34,058 nucleotides of DNA from Thermoanaerobaculia bacterium (GCA_945787635.1 CALZIK010000097.1:1-34058); one strand, 5' to 3'. Counted from the first letter of the stretch, positions 1 through 8,045 are shown. The notes: generated by a model from the sequence alone, not told the origin. Program-made: numbers and translations.

Positions 1-644
1 ACGATCAGGTCGACGTCGCCTTCGAGCTCCGCGATCGAGCGTTCGATCGCCCGCGCCGGGTCTTCGAAGTCGAGTTCCTCGACGAACGACGGCAGCACCA
101 CGCTGCGCGCATCCTGCCCGATGATCCCGATCACCCCGAGGCGCACTCCATCTCGCTCGATGATCGCGTGAGGCTGCGAGAACGGGATCTCGGTGCCCTT
201 GTAGAAGATATTGGCGCCGAGCGACGGAAAGGAGACCCGAAACATCTGCCTGCGGAAGTTCTCCCAGCCGTAGTCGAACTCGTGGTTACCGATTCCCAGA
301 GCGTCATAGCCCATGGTGGCCATCATCTCCATGAGCGCCTCGCCCTTGGTGAGCTTCGAGAGCATGCCGGTGAACATGTCACCCGAGTCGAACAGAAAGA
401 CCGGCACTCCGCGCTCGGACTCGCGAGCGCGAATCGTCTCGACCAGGGTCATGATCTCGGCCGCGCCACCCAGATGCGGCGGCGGATCCCCGTCGAGCCA
501 ATACGCGGGAATCGGGTCGATGGCGCTGTGAAAGTCGTTGGTCGAGAGAATCACGATCTCGCGGATCTCCGCGGTGGCCGGCCCGGCGGCCAGCAGACCG
601 AGACAACCGACAGTGACGAATCGGCGCAGGCTCGGTAGGTTCAT
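1..644 (-). CDS. 5'-nucleotidase-like exported metallophosphoesterase (partial, C-terminus beyond left edge)
   Basis: About 214 codons are visible before the window edge. The ATG at 644 is preceded by GGAG about 10 bases upstream. Residues 1-26 look like a signal peptide (basic start, hydrophobic run, Ala-x-Ala before EIRE). The mature part opens with ILSTNDFHS, the metal-binding motif of UshA-type 5'-nucleotidases (ILHTNDxHS). It continues with FDSGDMFTG and GNHEFDYGW, the expected Asp and Asn-His metal ligands. Known members hydrolyse nucleotides or related phosphoesters in the periplasm with a dinuclear metal centre. The C-terminal substrate-binding domain is not in the window, so the substrate is unknown. 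The reading frame is open to base 1. Confidence 0.9.
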   Translation of the reverse strand, partial: MNLPSLRRFVTVGCLGLLAAGPATAEIREIVILSTNDFHSAIDPIPAYWLDGDPPPHLGGAAEIMTLVETIRARESERGVPVFLFDSGDMFTGMLSKLTKGEALMEMMATMGYDALGIGNHEFDYGWENFRRQMFRVSFPSLGANIFYKGTEIPFSQPHAIIERDGVRLGVIGIIGQDARSVVLPSFVEELDFEDPARAIERSIAELEGDVDLI

Positions 645-709
645 TTTGAGGATCTCCACTCGGTTGCTCGTTTTCAGGGAGCGCCGAAGATATCAGCCGG
701 CACCTCACC

Positions 710-1126
710 CTATTCCCCGAGTGGGGGCACCTCTGGCTCTCCAACACTCCACACCGCCCGATCGAACCGCTCGATCAGCGAGCCCATCTTCTCCATGACC
801 GGCTCGAACCGGCCGCTCTCACTGAGAGCATCGAGGTCCGCTTGCCGTGCCGCCGCGTCCGGGTACTCACACTCCCAGATGACATCCGGCAGCGCGTCCG
901 ACTCACCCAGGCGCCGCAACACTCGCCCCACGAAAAGGCCCAAGCTTGCCCGGACTTCGCTGGCGTGGAGTCTGTGGCGGTAGACCTCCTCCGCCAACCC
1001 ATCTTTGGCCCAGTAATAGTTCTGCACCACGATCGAACTGCCAACGGGTTCCGGCGGTTCTTCGGCGGCGAGGACCTGCGTGGCCGCAAGCACGGCGAGC
1101 GTCAGGCAAAGGGATCTTCTCGACAT
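710..1126 (-). CDS. small exported protein, possible dimeric alpha/beta-barrel fold
   Basis: This 138-residue protein starts at the ATG at 1126, which has GGGAGG about 10 bases upstream. An in-frame ATG at 1153 lacks a ribosome site. Residues 1-20 form a signal peptide ending near VLAAEE. The mature part (VVQNYYWAKDGLAEE, then a long helix, then VIWECEYPDAAARQADL and a C-terminal helix with a strand) resembles NIPSNAP/ABM-type ferredoxin-like proteins in strand and helix order. That similarity is by eye only; no enzyme motif is visible. It lies 65 bases upstream of the nucleotidase start on the same strand, so co-transcription is possible. The similarly sized exported protein at 8060-8446 may have the same fold. 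Confidence 0.75.
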   Translation of the reverse strand: MSRRSLCLTLAVLAATQVLAAEEPPEPVGSSIVVQNYYWAKDGLAEEVYRHRLHASEVRASLGLFVGRVLRRLGESDALPDVIWECEYPDAAARQADLDALSESGRFEPVMEKMGSLIERFDRAVWSVGEPEVPPLGE

Positions 1127-1262
1127 CCAGGACACCTCCCTGAGATCTTTCACTCAACTCGTTTCGCGACAAAAGAATAACAACCACCCGTTAGGGGAGT
1201 ACTATCTGCCGAAGGACCCACACGCCGAACCTAGTTAGCCGAGACTCGCAAGGAGCCTGCAA

Positions 1263-2135
1263 ATGCAACTCAGCGCGCCGAACCACCTCCGTTGCCCGAC
1301 TCGAATCGCATTCCTCGCGGTTGCGTCGGTTCTAGCCACGATCGTCGGATGCGGCACTACTCACGAAACCACGCATTCATCAGCTCCGGCTGCCCCGTCA
1401 GCCGCTACCGCCGCGGATCAAAGCTCGCCACAGCGGATGGCGAGCGCGCCTCCGATTGTCCAACAGATGATCGAAGCTCACGGCGGAATGGAAGCTTGGG
1501 CATCTGCGCCTTCGGTCTATTTCGAGGATCTCTGGGGCCCGGGGCCGATCTGGTCTCGGATTCAGGTCGAGCAGGGGAATCGTCGCGCGCTGATCGACTA
1601 TCCAGGTACGGAGATGCGCATGGGCTGGAACGGGGAACAGGCTTGGTCCGCGAACTGGGAGGCTCCCTATCCGCCTCGATTCTTCGCCTTGCTGAACTAC
1701 TATTTCTTGAACCTTCCGTGGCTCACGCTCGATCCGGGTGTCGTGCTGGAGGAGACCGGAACGACGATTCTTCCGGGCGACCCGGTCGAATACCGCACGG
1801 TCAAGATGACCTTCGAGGACGGCGTCGGCGACACTCCGGACGACTACTACGACTTGCTGATCCACCCCGAAACGCATCGGCTCCACGCCAATCGCTATAT
1901 CGTGACCTACAGTTCGATCCTCCCCGAGGGCGTGGAGCACACGCCGGAGCACCTGCTGGTCTACGACACCTCGGCGACTGTCGATGGGCTGGTCGTACCG
2001 ACCGCTTTCACGATCTACGAAGACGGCGAGGTCTACGCGACATGTCAGATTCGCAACTGGTCGTTTCAAAAGCCATTCGACGAATCGCGACTGGAGATGC
2101 CTGCGGAGGCCGTGATCGACGAGTCCCAACCGTAA
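1263..2135 (+). CDS. exported lipoprotein, LolA/LolB-like fold suspected
   Basis: This 290-residue protein has AAGGAG seven bases before the ATG. Residues 14-30 are a lipoprotein signal (hydrophobic run ending ATIVGC, lipid-attachment Cys30), followed by a Thr/Ser/Ala/Pro-rich linker to about residue 55. The globular part begins with PPIVQQMIEAHGGMEAW. This helix, with alternating strands, is common in outer-membrane lipoprotein-sorting-like (LolA/LolB fold) and DUF6503-type proteins. No catalytic residues are evident. Expected location is a membrane-anchored periplasmic protein. The gene stands alone between a divergent neighbour and a convergent one. The family assignment is tentative; the lipoprotein call is firm. 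Confidence 0.85.
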   Translation: MQLSAPNHLRCPTRIAFLAVASVLATIVGCGTTHETTHSSAPAAPSAATAADQSSPQRMASAPPIVQQMIEAHGGMEAWASAPSVYFEDLWGPGPIWSRIQVEQGNRRALIDYPGTEMRMGWNGEQAWSANWEAPYPPRFFALLNYYFLNLPWLTLDPGVVLEETGTTILPGDPVEYRTVKMTFEDGVGDTPDDYYDLLIHPETHRLHANRYIVTYSSILPEGVEHTPEHLLVYDTSATVDGLVVPTAFTIYEDGEVYATCQIRNWSFQKPFDESRLEMPAEAVIDESQP

Positions 2136-2251
2136 ACCAAGCCTGACTGAGGATTCCTCTCGATGGCCAAGGGAGATTCATCCTTCCAGCGGTTGCGCGA
2201 CCAGCGAACGCGTCACCGGCCGCGGTCGCGGCCTACTAGCGCTCTAGTCTC

Positions 2252-2965
2252 TCACCGACCACCGCGCACAGGCCAGACGTACTCGCTCAAGCTCTTGCCG
2301 CCGGGGCCGTAGTTGCCGTCTGCCCAGAGAATGATCCACGCTTGCCTCGGGTCGCGAACCACCGTCGTCGAAGTCCAGTAGAAGGAAAACTCGCTTTGGA
2401 CACCGGTAAATGGGTGAGACGGCGGCAACGGGGGGTTTGCCTGGCTGTAGTCCACCAGGCTGTGCATCTCTTGCAGATTCGGAAGACGCCATTGTCCGGC
2501 CAGCGAGCCGTCCGTCAACCCACAGCTTCCCGATGAGAGAGCCTCGGCGTCCGCGAGAGCCTCCGTCCAGGTTCTCATCCCGAAACAGTTCGCCGACTCG
2601 AGCCAAACCAGTCCGGTAAGGTCGTCGATCACCGTTCCGTCACCCAGCGCGGTAAACCGGGGGGCCGGCCAATCGACACCGGCCTGAGTCTCTCCATCGT
2701 GACCCGTTCCGGGGCAGGAGACCAGGTTGCCCGCGGTGTCCCAGCAGGCCTGTTGTCCGGTGTCCGCCACCGGCGCGAGGCCCGACGCGCCAAACGCCGT
2801 CGTCTGCACCGTGCCGTCGGGGAACTTAAAGCCTCCGATCGTCGATTCGATCACGCCGTCGGCAGTCAACGTCGACTGAGCCCGGAGGAAAACCGCCGTC
2901 GCCAAAGTGAGGAGAGCAGCGCACGAGAGCGCGACTTTCAATCTGCGCGAACGAAGGCCGCTCAT
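2252..2965 (-). CDS. exported DUF1566 (Lcl C-terminal) protein, second of a tandem pair
   Basis: The ATG at 2965 overlaps the TGA of the preceding gene (ATGA), so translation is probably coupled; the longer frame upstream is only the neighbour read out of frame. The protein is 237 residues. Residues 1-31 are a signal peptide (basic start, VALSCAALLTLATAVFLRAQ). A short segment IGGFKFPDGTVQTTAF follows, of the kind seen near beta-helical or tail-fibre-like stalks. The DUF1566 domain then runs to the end, with DLTGLVWLESANCFG, QWRLPNLQEMHSLVDYSQ and FYWTSTTVV. DUF1566 proteins are exported or surface-attached with no known activity. It is a clear paralogue of the gene just upstream. Confidence 0.88.
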   Translation of the reverse strand: MSGLRSRRLKVALSCAALLTLATAVFLRAQSTLTADGVIESTIGGFKFPDGTVQTTAFGASGLAPVADTGQQACWDTAGNLVSCPGTGHDGETQAGVDWPAPRFTALGDGTVIDDLTGLVWLESANCFGMRTWTEALADAEALSSGSCGLTDGSLAGQWRLPNLQEMHSLVDYSQANPPLPPSHPFTGVQSEFSFYWTSTTVVRDPRQAWIILWADGNYGPGGKSLSEYVWPVRGGR

Positions 2966-3693
2966 GGAACGCTCCGGACCGGCCAGACGACAGCACCTCC
3001 TGCCTTCAGCCACTGAATACTGTTGCCCTGCCCGAAGATCAGCGCCCAGTAGTACTCCGGAGCCGAAACGACGGTCGAGGAGGTTCCATAAAAGGAGGTG
3101 GTTACGCCAACGAAGGGATGGCTCGCTGGCAGAGGCGGATCGGTCTGGCTTAGATCCAAGAGACTCACGAGTTCCTTGATGTTCGGCACGCGCCACTGTC
3201 CCGGCGTCGAGCCGTCGGTCAGGCCGCACTGACCATCCGCCAGTGCGGCCGCGGCGGCGAGCGCGTCGGCCCAGTTCATGGCGCCGAAACAGTTGGCCGC
3301 TTCAAGCCACAAGAGCCCGGTCAGCTCGTCGGTGATCGTGCCATCCCCGTTGTCCGAGAAGCGGGGCGTCGGCCAGTCCACTCCCGCCTGCGTCTCGCCG
3401 TCCTGCCCGGTGCCCGTGCACGAGATCGGATCTCCTGAGACATCCCAGCAGGCCTGCTGCCCCGTGTCGCCGATCGGCGCCGGGGCGGCGGCCGTCATCT
3501 GCACCGAGCCGTCGGGGAACTTGAGCCCTCCGGAACCCGACTCGACCAGTCCTTGATTGGAGACCGCGTGTGGCGGCAGAGCCGCGGTCGCCAGAAGCCA
3601 GACCGCGGCAAAGGCGGTCAGCGCATGACCGGCGACGGGTGACCGCAGCCTCGCACCTTCCCTCCGGTTTCGTACGGTCCTTTGGGTTGCCAT
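2962..3693 (-). CDS. exported DUF1566 (Lcl C-terminal) protein, first of a tandem pair
   Basis: This 243-residue protein has GAGG about 10 bases before the ATG at 3693. An N-terminal export signal covers roughly residues 20-45 after a basic stretch. GGLKFPDGSVQMTA follows, and then the DUF1566 domain: ELTGLLWLEAANCFG, QWRVPNIKELVSLLDLSQ and a C-terminal VVWPVRSVP. Matching blocks (DTGQQACWD, GDGT, TGLxWLExANCFG, CGLTDGS, PxLPxSHPFxGV) occur in the same order in the downstream gene, so this is a tandem duplication. Four-base stop/start overlap with the second copy. It starts 54 bases after the LytTR regulator stop on the same strand and may belong to the same transcript. Confidence 0.88.
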   Translation of the reverse strand: MATQRTVRNRREGARLRSPVAGHALTAFAAVWLLATAALPPHAVSNQGLVESGSGGLKFPDGSVQMTAAAPAPIGDTGQQACWDVSGDPISCTGTGQDGETQAGVDWPTPRFSDNGDGTITDELTGLLWLEAANCFGAMNWADALAAAAALADGQCGLTDGSTPGQWRVPNIKELVSLLDLSQTDPPLPASHPFVGVTTSFYGTSSTVVSAPEYYWALIFGQGNSIQWLKAGGAVVWPVRSVP

Positions 3694-3747
3694 GGTTTCC
3701 TCAAGAAAGTGTACACCCCGCCCGGTGGCGCTCCATTCGTTGCCCTG

Positions 3748-4527
3748 TCAGCCCCCCGGCACTTCGTCTCGAGGGGCATTTTCTGCTGAGGGGACAATCT
3801 GCGGGCGTTCGCTCTGGGATACGCGTATCTGCTTGCCATCGCGGAGCTTGACCAAGGGGTCACCGTCCTCGGTCAGTTGAATCTCGGCGATCTCACTGGT
3901 GCGCACCAGGATGGAGTGGATCCGCACGAAATCATCGGCGAACCGTTCGGTCAGCACATCCAGATCCGCTTTGAGCAGGTGCGTGCGGTCGTCCAGGTGC
4001 AATCGTGCGAACGTGCCGGCGCCCTCGACCCAGCGGATGTCGTCGAGATCCACGAAGTGCGTCTTGCCGGCGTTGCGAACCGGGATGCGCCGCTCCTTCG
4101 AGCCCTCTTCGTCCGCGGCCAGCATGCGAACGAGACGACGGCGAACCCCGGCGAGCGCTCGCCTCTCGGTCTGGCGCAAGGCCCGCGCGAAAGCGGTGTG
4201 GAAGCGCTCTTCGTCCAGCGGCAGAAGCAGATAGTTGATCGCATGGACTTCGAGGACGCGTAAGATCGCACTGTCAAACTCGGTGAGGACAACCACGGAT
4301 GGCATTGCCTCTGGCCCGACCTCGCTGACCACGCCGAAAGCACCCGAATCGGGCATCTGGGCGTCGAGAAGGACCACCGAAGGCTCGTGCTCGCGCATGT
4401 CGAGCAAGGTCTGAGCTCCACTCGAGCACTCGGCGACCAGCTCAACGGACGCATACCCGGCCAGCAGCTCGCGGACACGCTCTCGCACGGGCGCCTTGTG
4501 AACGGAAAGAAGGACGGTGTACGGCAT
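3748..4527 (-). CDS. LytTR-family response regulator with degenerate receiver domain
   Basis: This 259-residue protein starts at the ATG at 4527, which shares one base with the stop of the upstream oxidoreductase (TGATG). An alternative TTG start at 4554 would add nine residues. Residues 1-115 have the receiver fold with the phospho-acceptor Asp55 (VVLLDAQMPD) and Thr82. The usual acidic pair after strand 1 is replaced by Val9-His10-Lys11, and the conserved Lys before Pro103 is Leu102. Residues 140-240 form a LytTR DNA-binding domain (IPVRNAGKTHFVDLDDIRWVEG, FVRIHSILVRTSEI). Because the Mg-binding acids and the Lys are missing, ordinary phosphorylation is doubtful. No histidine kinase is adjacent. 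DNA binding is family knowledge; the target is unknown. Confidence 0.9.
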   Translation of the reverse strand: MPYTVLLSVHKAPVRERVRELLAGYASVELVAECSSGAQTLLDMREHEPSVVLLDAQMPDSGAFGVVSEVGPEAMPSVVVLTEFDSAILRVLEVHAINYLLLPLDEERFHTAFARALRQTERRALAGVRRRLVRMLAADEEGSKERRIPVRNAGKTHFVDLDDIRWVEGAGTFARLHLDDRTHLLKADLDVLTERFADDFVRIHSILVRTSEIAEIQLTEDGDPLVKLRDGKQIRVSQSERPQIVPSAENAPRDEVPGG

Positions 4528-5546
4528 CACGGAGCGATGATGATCTTCCCGCAAGCGCGTCCCGTTTGCAGGTAGAGCATGGCTTCGGCCACTTCCTCGA
4601 GCGGATAGGTCCGGTCGATGGGGGGCGTGAGCTTCCCCGTCTCGAGCAACTCTGCCAAGTGAACCATGCTGTCCTTGATGTTCGGGTTCGGAATCGAAGG
4701 GTCTCGCTTCGGCAGGTGGCTCACGAAGAGGCTGATCGCCATGAGACCCAGCATACGTGGCACGCTTCCGAGAACGCGACCCTGGGCGTCCCCAAAATGA
4801 TCGTGACCGATGACGAGGTAGATCCCATTGGCCGTGAGCGCGCGTTTGCAGCCCCGGAGCGACAGGTTCGAAGCGACATCGAAGATGAGATCGTAACGCT
4901 CGCCGGACTGGGCAAAATCCTCCCGGGTGTAGTCGACGACGTGGTCGGCGCCCAGCGAGAGGACCATCTCCGTCTTCTCCGTGCTGTCTACTCCGGTCAC
5001 ACGCGCACCCCGCGCTTTGGCGATCTGAACAGCAATGGTGCCCACACCGCCGCCGGCACCGTTGATCAGCACATTCTGACCCGGCCGGATCCGTCGACCA
5101 CCCCCCGTGTTGAGCAGCGCAATGAATCCGGACGTGGGAACGGAGGCGGCCTGCTCGAAGGAAACGTGCTCGGGCTTGCTCGCCAGTGCGTCCTGGGGCA
5201 CCGAGACGTGCTCGGCAAACGCGCCGCCGTTTCGCCAGGCAAGCTCCGTACGCGTCGCGCCGAACACCTCGTTGCCGGGCGCGAACCGAGTCACGTTCTT
5301 GCCGACCGCCTCGACGACCCCCGCCACGTCCATGCCCGGGACCGGGTCCTTGGGCCTCAACACGCCACCGAACATCAGCCGCAGGAGGTAGGGCCGGCCG
5401 GTCACGGCATGCCAGATGTCCGGATGCACGCAGGACGCCCGAACTCGAACGAGCACATCGTCATCGCCAACCTGCGGCTCGTCGATCTCTCGGAGTTCGA
5501 GAACCTCCTCGGGAGGACCGTACCGGTCTTGGACGATCGCCTTCAT
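4527..5546 (-). CDS. NAD(P)-dependent MDR oxidoreductase (quinone reductase/alcohol dehydrogenase-like)
   Basis: This 339-residue protein has the usual length for the medium-chain dehydrogenase/reductase superfamily. The start follows a weak GAGG. The N-terminal GroES-like domain shows LRVRAS-type strands and PGMDVAGVVEAVG. The Rossmann domain carries the cofactor loop GAGGGVGTIAVQIAKARGA near residue 165, followed by GADHVVDY. The structural-zinc cysteine cluster of classical alcohol dehydrogenases is absent, so a zinc-free quinone/enone reductase type is likely. C-terminal PLEEVAEAMLYLQTGRACGKIII is typical. Translation is probably coupled to the downstream regulator through TGATG overlap. 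The substrate cannot be read from the sequence. Confidence 0.92.
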   Translation of the reverse strand: MKAIVQDRYGPPEEVLELREIDEPQVGDDDVLVRVRASCVHPDIWHAVTGRPYLLRLMFGGVLRPKDPVPGMDVAGVVEAVGKNVTRFAPGNEVFGATRTELAWRNGGAFAEHVSVPQDALASKPEHVSFEQAASVPTSGFIALLNTGGGRRIRPGQNVLINGAGGGVGTIAVQIAKARGARVTGVDSTEKTEMVLSLGADHVVDYTREDFAQSGERYDLIFDVASNLSLRGCKRALTANGIYLVIGHDHFGDAQGRVLGSVPRMLGLMAISLFVSHLPKRDPSIPNPNIKDSMVHLAELLETGKLTPPIDRTYPLEEVAEAMLYLQTGRACGKIIIAP

Positions 5547-5724
5547 TCGTCTACCTCGGGTGCATTCTCCCTCAGAACGAGTGCGGCGCCCGTACTGGGT
5601 GCCTAGCCGGCGGAAGTCAATGGCCTGCTCACCATCGATATCGAGAGCTGGCTGCAGTGGCTCTCCTCGCCACCTTCCAGCCCGACGCTCGAAGAAGAAG
5701 CAGTTCCAAACCGGGTCTTGTTCG

Positions 5725-5765
5725 AAAAAGAGCGGCGAGGAATCTCGCCGGATTCCTCGCCGCTC
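5725..5765 (-). terminator. intrinsic terminator of the VOC gene
   Basis: A perfect 15-base inverted repeat has arms at 5730-5744 and 5751-5765 (GAGCGGCGAGGAATC and its complement) with a six-base loop. Read on the minus strand, the stem is followed directly by TTTTT (5729-5725). It lies 19 bases after the stop of the VOC gene. Stem, short loop and U-run together are a textbook Rho-independent terminator. It also separates this gene from the oxidoreductase cluster downstream. Confidence 0.9.
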
Positions 5766-5783
5766 TCCGTGCTGCTCGGTCGT

Positions 5784-6572
5784 CTAGCCGGACTGCCCCG
5801 GACCGGGCGTATGCAGCGCGAAGGCCGCTCCCTGAGGATCCATCGCTTGGAGAATCCTGCCTCCGCCCGGGACCTCCATCGGACCGTTCAGAATCTGGCC
5901 ACCGAGCTCGGTGATCTTCCCGGCCGCGGCGTCCACATCGGGCACGTCGACGTAGTAGAGCCAGGCCGAGACCGGCACCTCGGCCGGCTTGTTGAACATG
6001 CCGCCCATCGGCCCGGCGCCGCGCCCGTACATCTGGTACACACCCGCGTCACCCATGTCCATCGCATCGGTCTTTTGCCAACCGAAGAGCTTCTGGTAGA
6101 AGCCGAACGCCGCTTCGTAGTCCTCAGCCATTAGCTCGTGCCAGCCGACCTCGCCCAGCGTCGCCGGGCCCTCGTGGCCCGGCACCTTTCCCGCCGGCGT
6201 GAAGACGGCAAAGACCGCTCCCTGCGGATCGGCCAGGACCGCGAACCGGCCAACGGTCGGGATATCCATCGGCTCGACGCAGGCCGTGCCACCCAGTTTC
6301 TTGGCCTCGGCCACCGACGCGTCGGCATCGGGCACCGCAACGTAGCCGAGCCAGTGCGACGGCGCACCACTCTGTTTCGCCTCGTCGGGAAGCTGCATGA
6401 CACCGCCAATCGGCGCTTCGCCGTTTTTCCACATGGTGTAGGGCTTCTCGCCGCCGGCCCAGACTTCCGTTCCCCAGCCGATCAGCTGGGTGTAGAAATC
6501 CTGGCCGCCGGCCGGGTCTTCGGTCATCAGGTCGAACCAGACGAAGCGACCCTTGGGGAATTCTTCAGACAT
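5784..6572 (-). CDS. two-domain VOC (glyoxalase/bleomycin-resistance) family protein
   Basis: This 262-residue protein has AGGAG seven bases before the ATG at 6572. Two vicinal-oxygen-chelate modules are visible. The first (about residues 8-128) opens GRFVWFDLMTEDPAGGQDFY and ends FAVLADPQGAVFAVF. The second (about 138-255) opens VGWHELMAEDYEAAFGFYQ and ends ILQAMDPQGAAFALH. Both halves share the FYxxLxGW helix and the DPQGAxFA strand, so this is an internal duplication. Relatives include metal-dependent isomerases, dioxygenases and binding proteins, and the specific reaction cannot be inferred. A possible promoter lies upstream and an intrinsic terminator downstream, so it is probably transcribed alone. 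No signal peptide is seen; expected location is the cytoplasm. Confidence 0.92.
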   Translation of the reverse strand: MSEEFPKGRFVWFDLMTEDPAGGQDFYTQLIGWGTEVWAGGEKPYTMWKNGEAPIGGVMQLPDEAKQSGAPSHWLGYVAVPDADASVAEAKKLGGTACVEPMDIPTVGRFAVLADPQGAVFAVFTPAGKVPGHEGPATLGEVGWHELMAEDYEAAFGFYQKLFGWQKTDAMDMGDAGVYQMYGRGAGPMGGMFNKPAEVPVSAWLYYVDVPDVDAAAGKITELGGQILNGPMEVPGGGRILQAMDPQGAAFALHTPGPGQSG

Positions 6573-6922
6573 TGCTTCTCCTCTTGGTTTGTTGGTTTTC
6601 CTCGCGATACGTCGACAACTACGGATTGTTGACTGAATAGTTTACGCTTTATTTTCGCTTTCCTCAACTAGCCCATGCTCTTGCCACGCAATTGTCCTGT
6701 CTTCAAGAAGATCCTCGAGACCTTTGGCGGCACCGTCACCTCGTTCCAGTTCGTTCTCTGCCGAGACAAATAGAAGCCGCCCCGGCGCATCCCTGTAGGA
6801 TGCCTTTTCGGGAGCCCTGACCGAATGGCTGATTGGAGCGATGCGCTGGAGAACCGTGAGTCTCTCCGTCCGGGCGCTCTGGCTATTCTCCGAGTTGAAT
6901 CGCAGGTTTCCGAGCGAGCTCC
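6573..6922. other. divergent intergenic region, no gene seen
   Basis: The 350 bases lie between the divergent VOC and methyltransferase genes. The part nearest the VOC gene is AT-rich and holds the possible promoter. Short frames in the rest show no ribosome site, domain or composition expected of a gene. I see no repeat element here. Confidence 0.5.
6639..6667 (-). promoter_or_regulatory. possible sigma70-type promoter for the VOC gene
   Basis: On the minus strand TTGAGG (6667-6662) and TAAACT (6644-6639) are separated by 17 bases, each matching four of six consensus positions. The surrounding 70 bases are much richer in A and T than the rest of the window. The leader would be about 60 bases. 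This is pattern matching only. Confidence 0.35.
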
Positions 6923-7579
6923 ATGAAGGCCTTCGAGACTCTGGACCGGGTCACGACCCCGGACGGGCGGGAGCTCACGCTCCACCGGCGGGGCCGCGAC
7001 TACTTCGTATATCTCGATGGCGACGAGCTGATGTCGAGCCGAGCCCCCGGCACCGAGAAGGCGCTGGCCGAGATCACATGCCGCGACCTCGGCGGTCGGC
7101 CACGGGTCCTCGTCGGCGGCCTGGGACTCGGCTTCACGCTCCGGGCGGCGCTCGACGTGCTGCCCCCGGGTGCCAAGGTCGTCGTCGCCGAGGTGTTCGC
7201 GACCGTCATCAAGTGGAACCGCACCTATCTCGCCGATCTCCAAGGTGACGCCCTCACCGACCGACGCACGACCATCACGCACGGCGACGTGTGGGATCTG
7301 GCGCGCAAGGAGGGGCCCTGGGATGCGATCCTCCTCGACGTCGACAACGGTCCCGCGGCTTGGTGCCTCGAATCGAACGGCCGGCTCTATAGCCAGGCGG
7401 GCTTGCTCCAGATCCAGGCCGCTCTCGCGCCTGGAGGTGTGGTCGCCTTCTGGTCGGCGGACTCCGACGCCCGCTTCGTGAAGACGCTGCACAAGTGCGG
7501 CTTCGATGCGCGCAGTCAAGCCGTGAGGGCGCGAGCCGGACGGGGCGCCCGCAACACGATCTTCGTGGCCCGCCTCTAG
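6923..7579 (+). CDS. spermidine-synthase-like SAM-dependent methyltransferase fold protein
   Basis: This 218-residue protein matches the short spermidine-synthase-like proteins. Residues 1-35 form a small beta domain (ELTLHRRGRDYFVYLDGDELMSS). The nucleotide-binding loop VLVGGLGLGFTLRAAL is near residue 60, followed by VVVAEVFATVIKWN (ribose-binding acid), THGDVWDL and DAILLDVDNGP. The C-terminal strand hairpin ends RNTIFVARL. True spermidine synthases keep an Asp-rich polyamine pocket, which I cannot identify here, so the substrate is open. The ribosome site is weak. A longer frame on the opposite strand is composed of shadow codons. It has no close plus-strand neighbour. Confidence 0.88.
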   Translation: MKAFETLDRVTTPDGRELTLHRRGRDYFVYLDGDELMSSRAPGTEKALAEITCRDLGGRPRVLVGGLGLGFTLRAALDVLPPGAKVVVAEVFATVIKWNRTYLADLQGDALTDRRTTITHGDVWDLARKEGPWDAILLDVDNGPAAWCLESNGRLYSQAGLLQIQAALAPGGVVAFWSADSDARFVKTLHKCGFDARSQAVRARAGRGARNTIFVARL

Positions 7580-7621
7580 CTCGGGCTGCTGGAGAAATCG
7601 AGGTGGCGCCGGCTCAAGTGC

Positions 7622-7912
7622 TCAGGACGAGTGCTTCTCGGGTTCGTTCGCGCGCCGGTCGCGACTGATCTTCGGAGGATCGCTGAAGTAGCGATGCCGC
7701 AGCTCGGTGTCGGGGTCTCGGATTTGGAAGCCCAGCGGATCGGCCTCGAAATCCGGGATGCCGGCGAGGCGGTTGGCGAGCCGCTCCCGAAGCCATGACA
7801 GGACCTCGACGACCACTATCACCAAGACCACCCCGAAGCCCAACCAGCCCACGAAGCGGATGGCATGAGACGCCCAGTTGAAATCACCGAGCGCCTCGGC
7901 GTATGCGATCAT
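7622..7912 (-). CDS. small single-pass membrane protein, unknown function
   Basis: This 96-residue frame has one strong hydrophobic segment (about residues 17-40, FVGWLGFGVVLVIVVVEVLSW). A polar, charged C-terminal tail (LRERLANRLAG to NEPEKHSS) follows. Topology should be one inner-membrane helix with a cytoplasmic tail. There is no convincing ribosome site before the ATG at 7912, so start and reality are less certain than for other genes. It is followed on its 5' side by a GGCACCTC element and then the small exported protein gene. No family recognised. Confidence 0.6.
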   Translation of the reverse strand: MIAYAEALGDFNWASHAIRFVGWLGFGVVLVIVVVEVLSWLRERLANRLAGIPDFEADPLGFQIRDPDTELRHRYFSDPPKISRDRRANEPEKHSS

Positions 7913-7970
7913 GCGGTCACGCCGTTTCTACCCTCAACAAGTCCACACCGCTTGGGATCCTGTACCTTCA

Positions 7971-8045
7971 GGAGTCCTTTGGCACCTCTTTCTGAAGCAC
8001 CCGACCCCATCCTCTGGCACCTCTTGGCCCTCTTGGCTGGAGGCG
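7971..8045 (+). repeat. GGCACCTC element, divergent copy pair
   Basis: Two related units lie between the stop of the 8060-8446 gene and the start of the small membrane protein. They read TCCTTTGGCACCTCTTTCTG and TCCTCTGGCACCTCTTGG, and the second is followed by a shortened copy CCTCTTGGCTGG. They share the GGCACCTC core with the arrays at 23347, 24727, 26825 and 27628 but not the CAAGAA lead. I read this as an old or diverged member. Confidence 0.6.

Noticed and set aside
2218-2233. Short GGCCGC/GCGGCC inverted repeat between convergent genes as a terminator
   Set aside because: The stem is six bases in GC-rich sequence with no T-run on either side; chance is likely.
6668-7519. 283-codon minus-strand frame opposite the methyltransferase
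   Set aside because: It has no recognisable motif, and the plus strand carries the SAM-binding loop and LDVDNGP.
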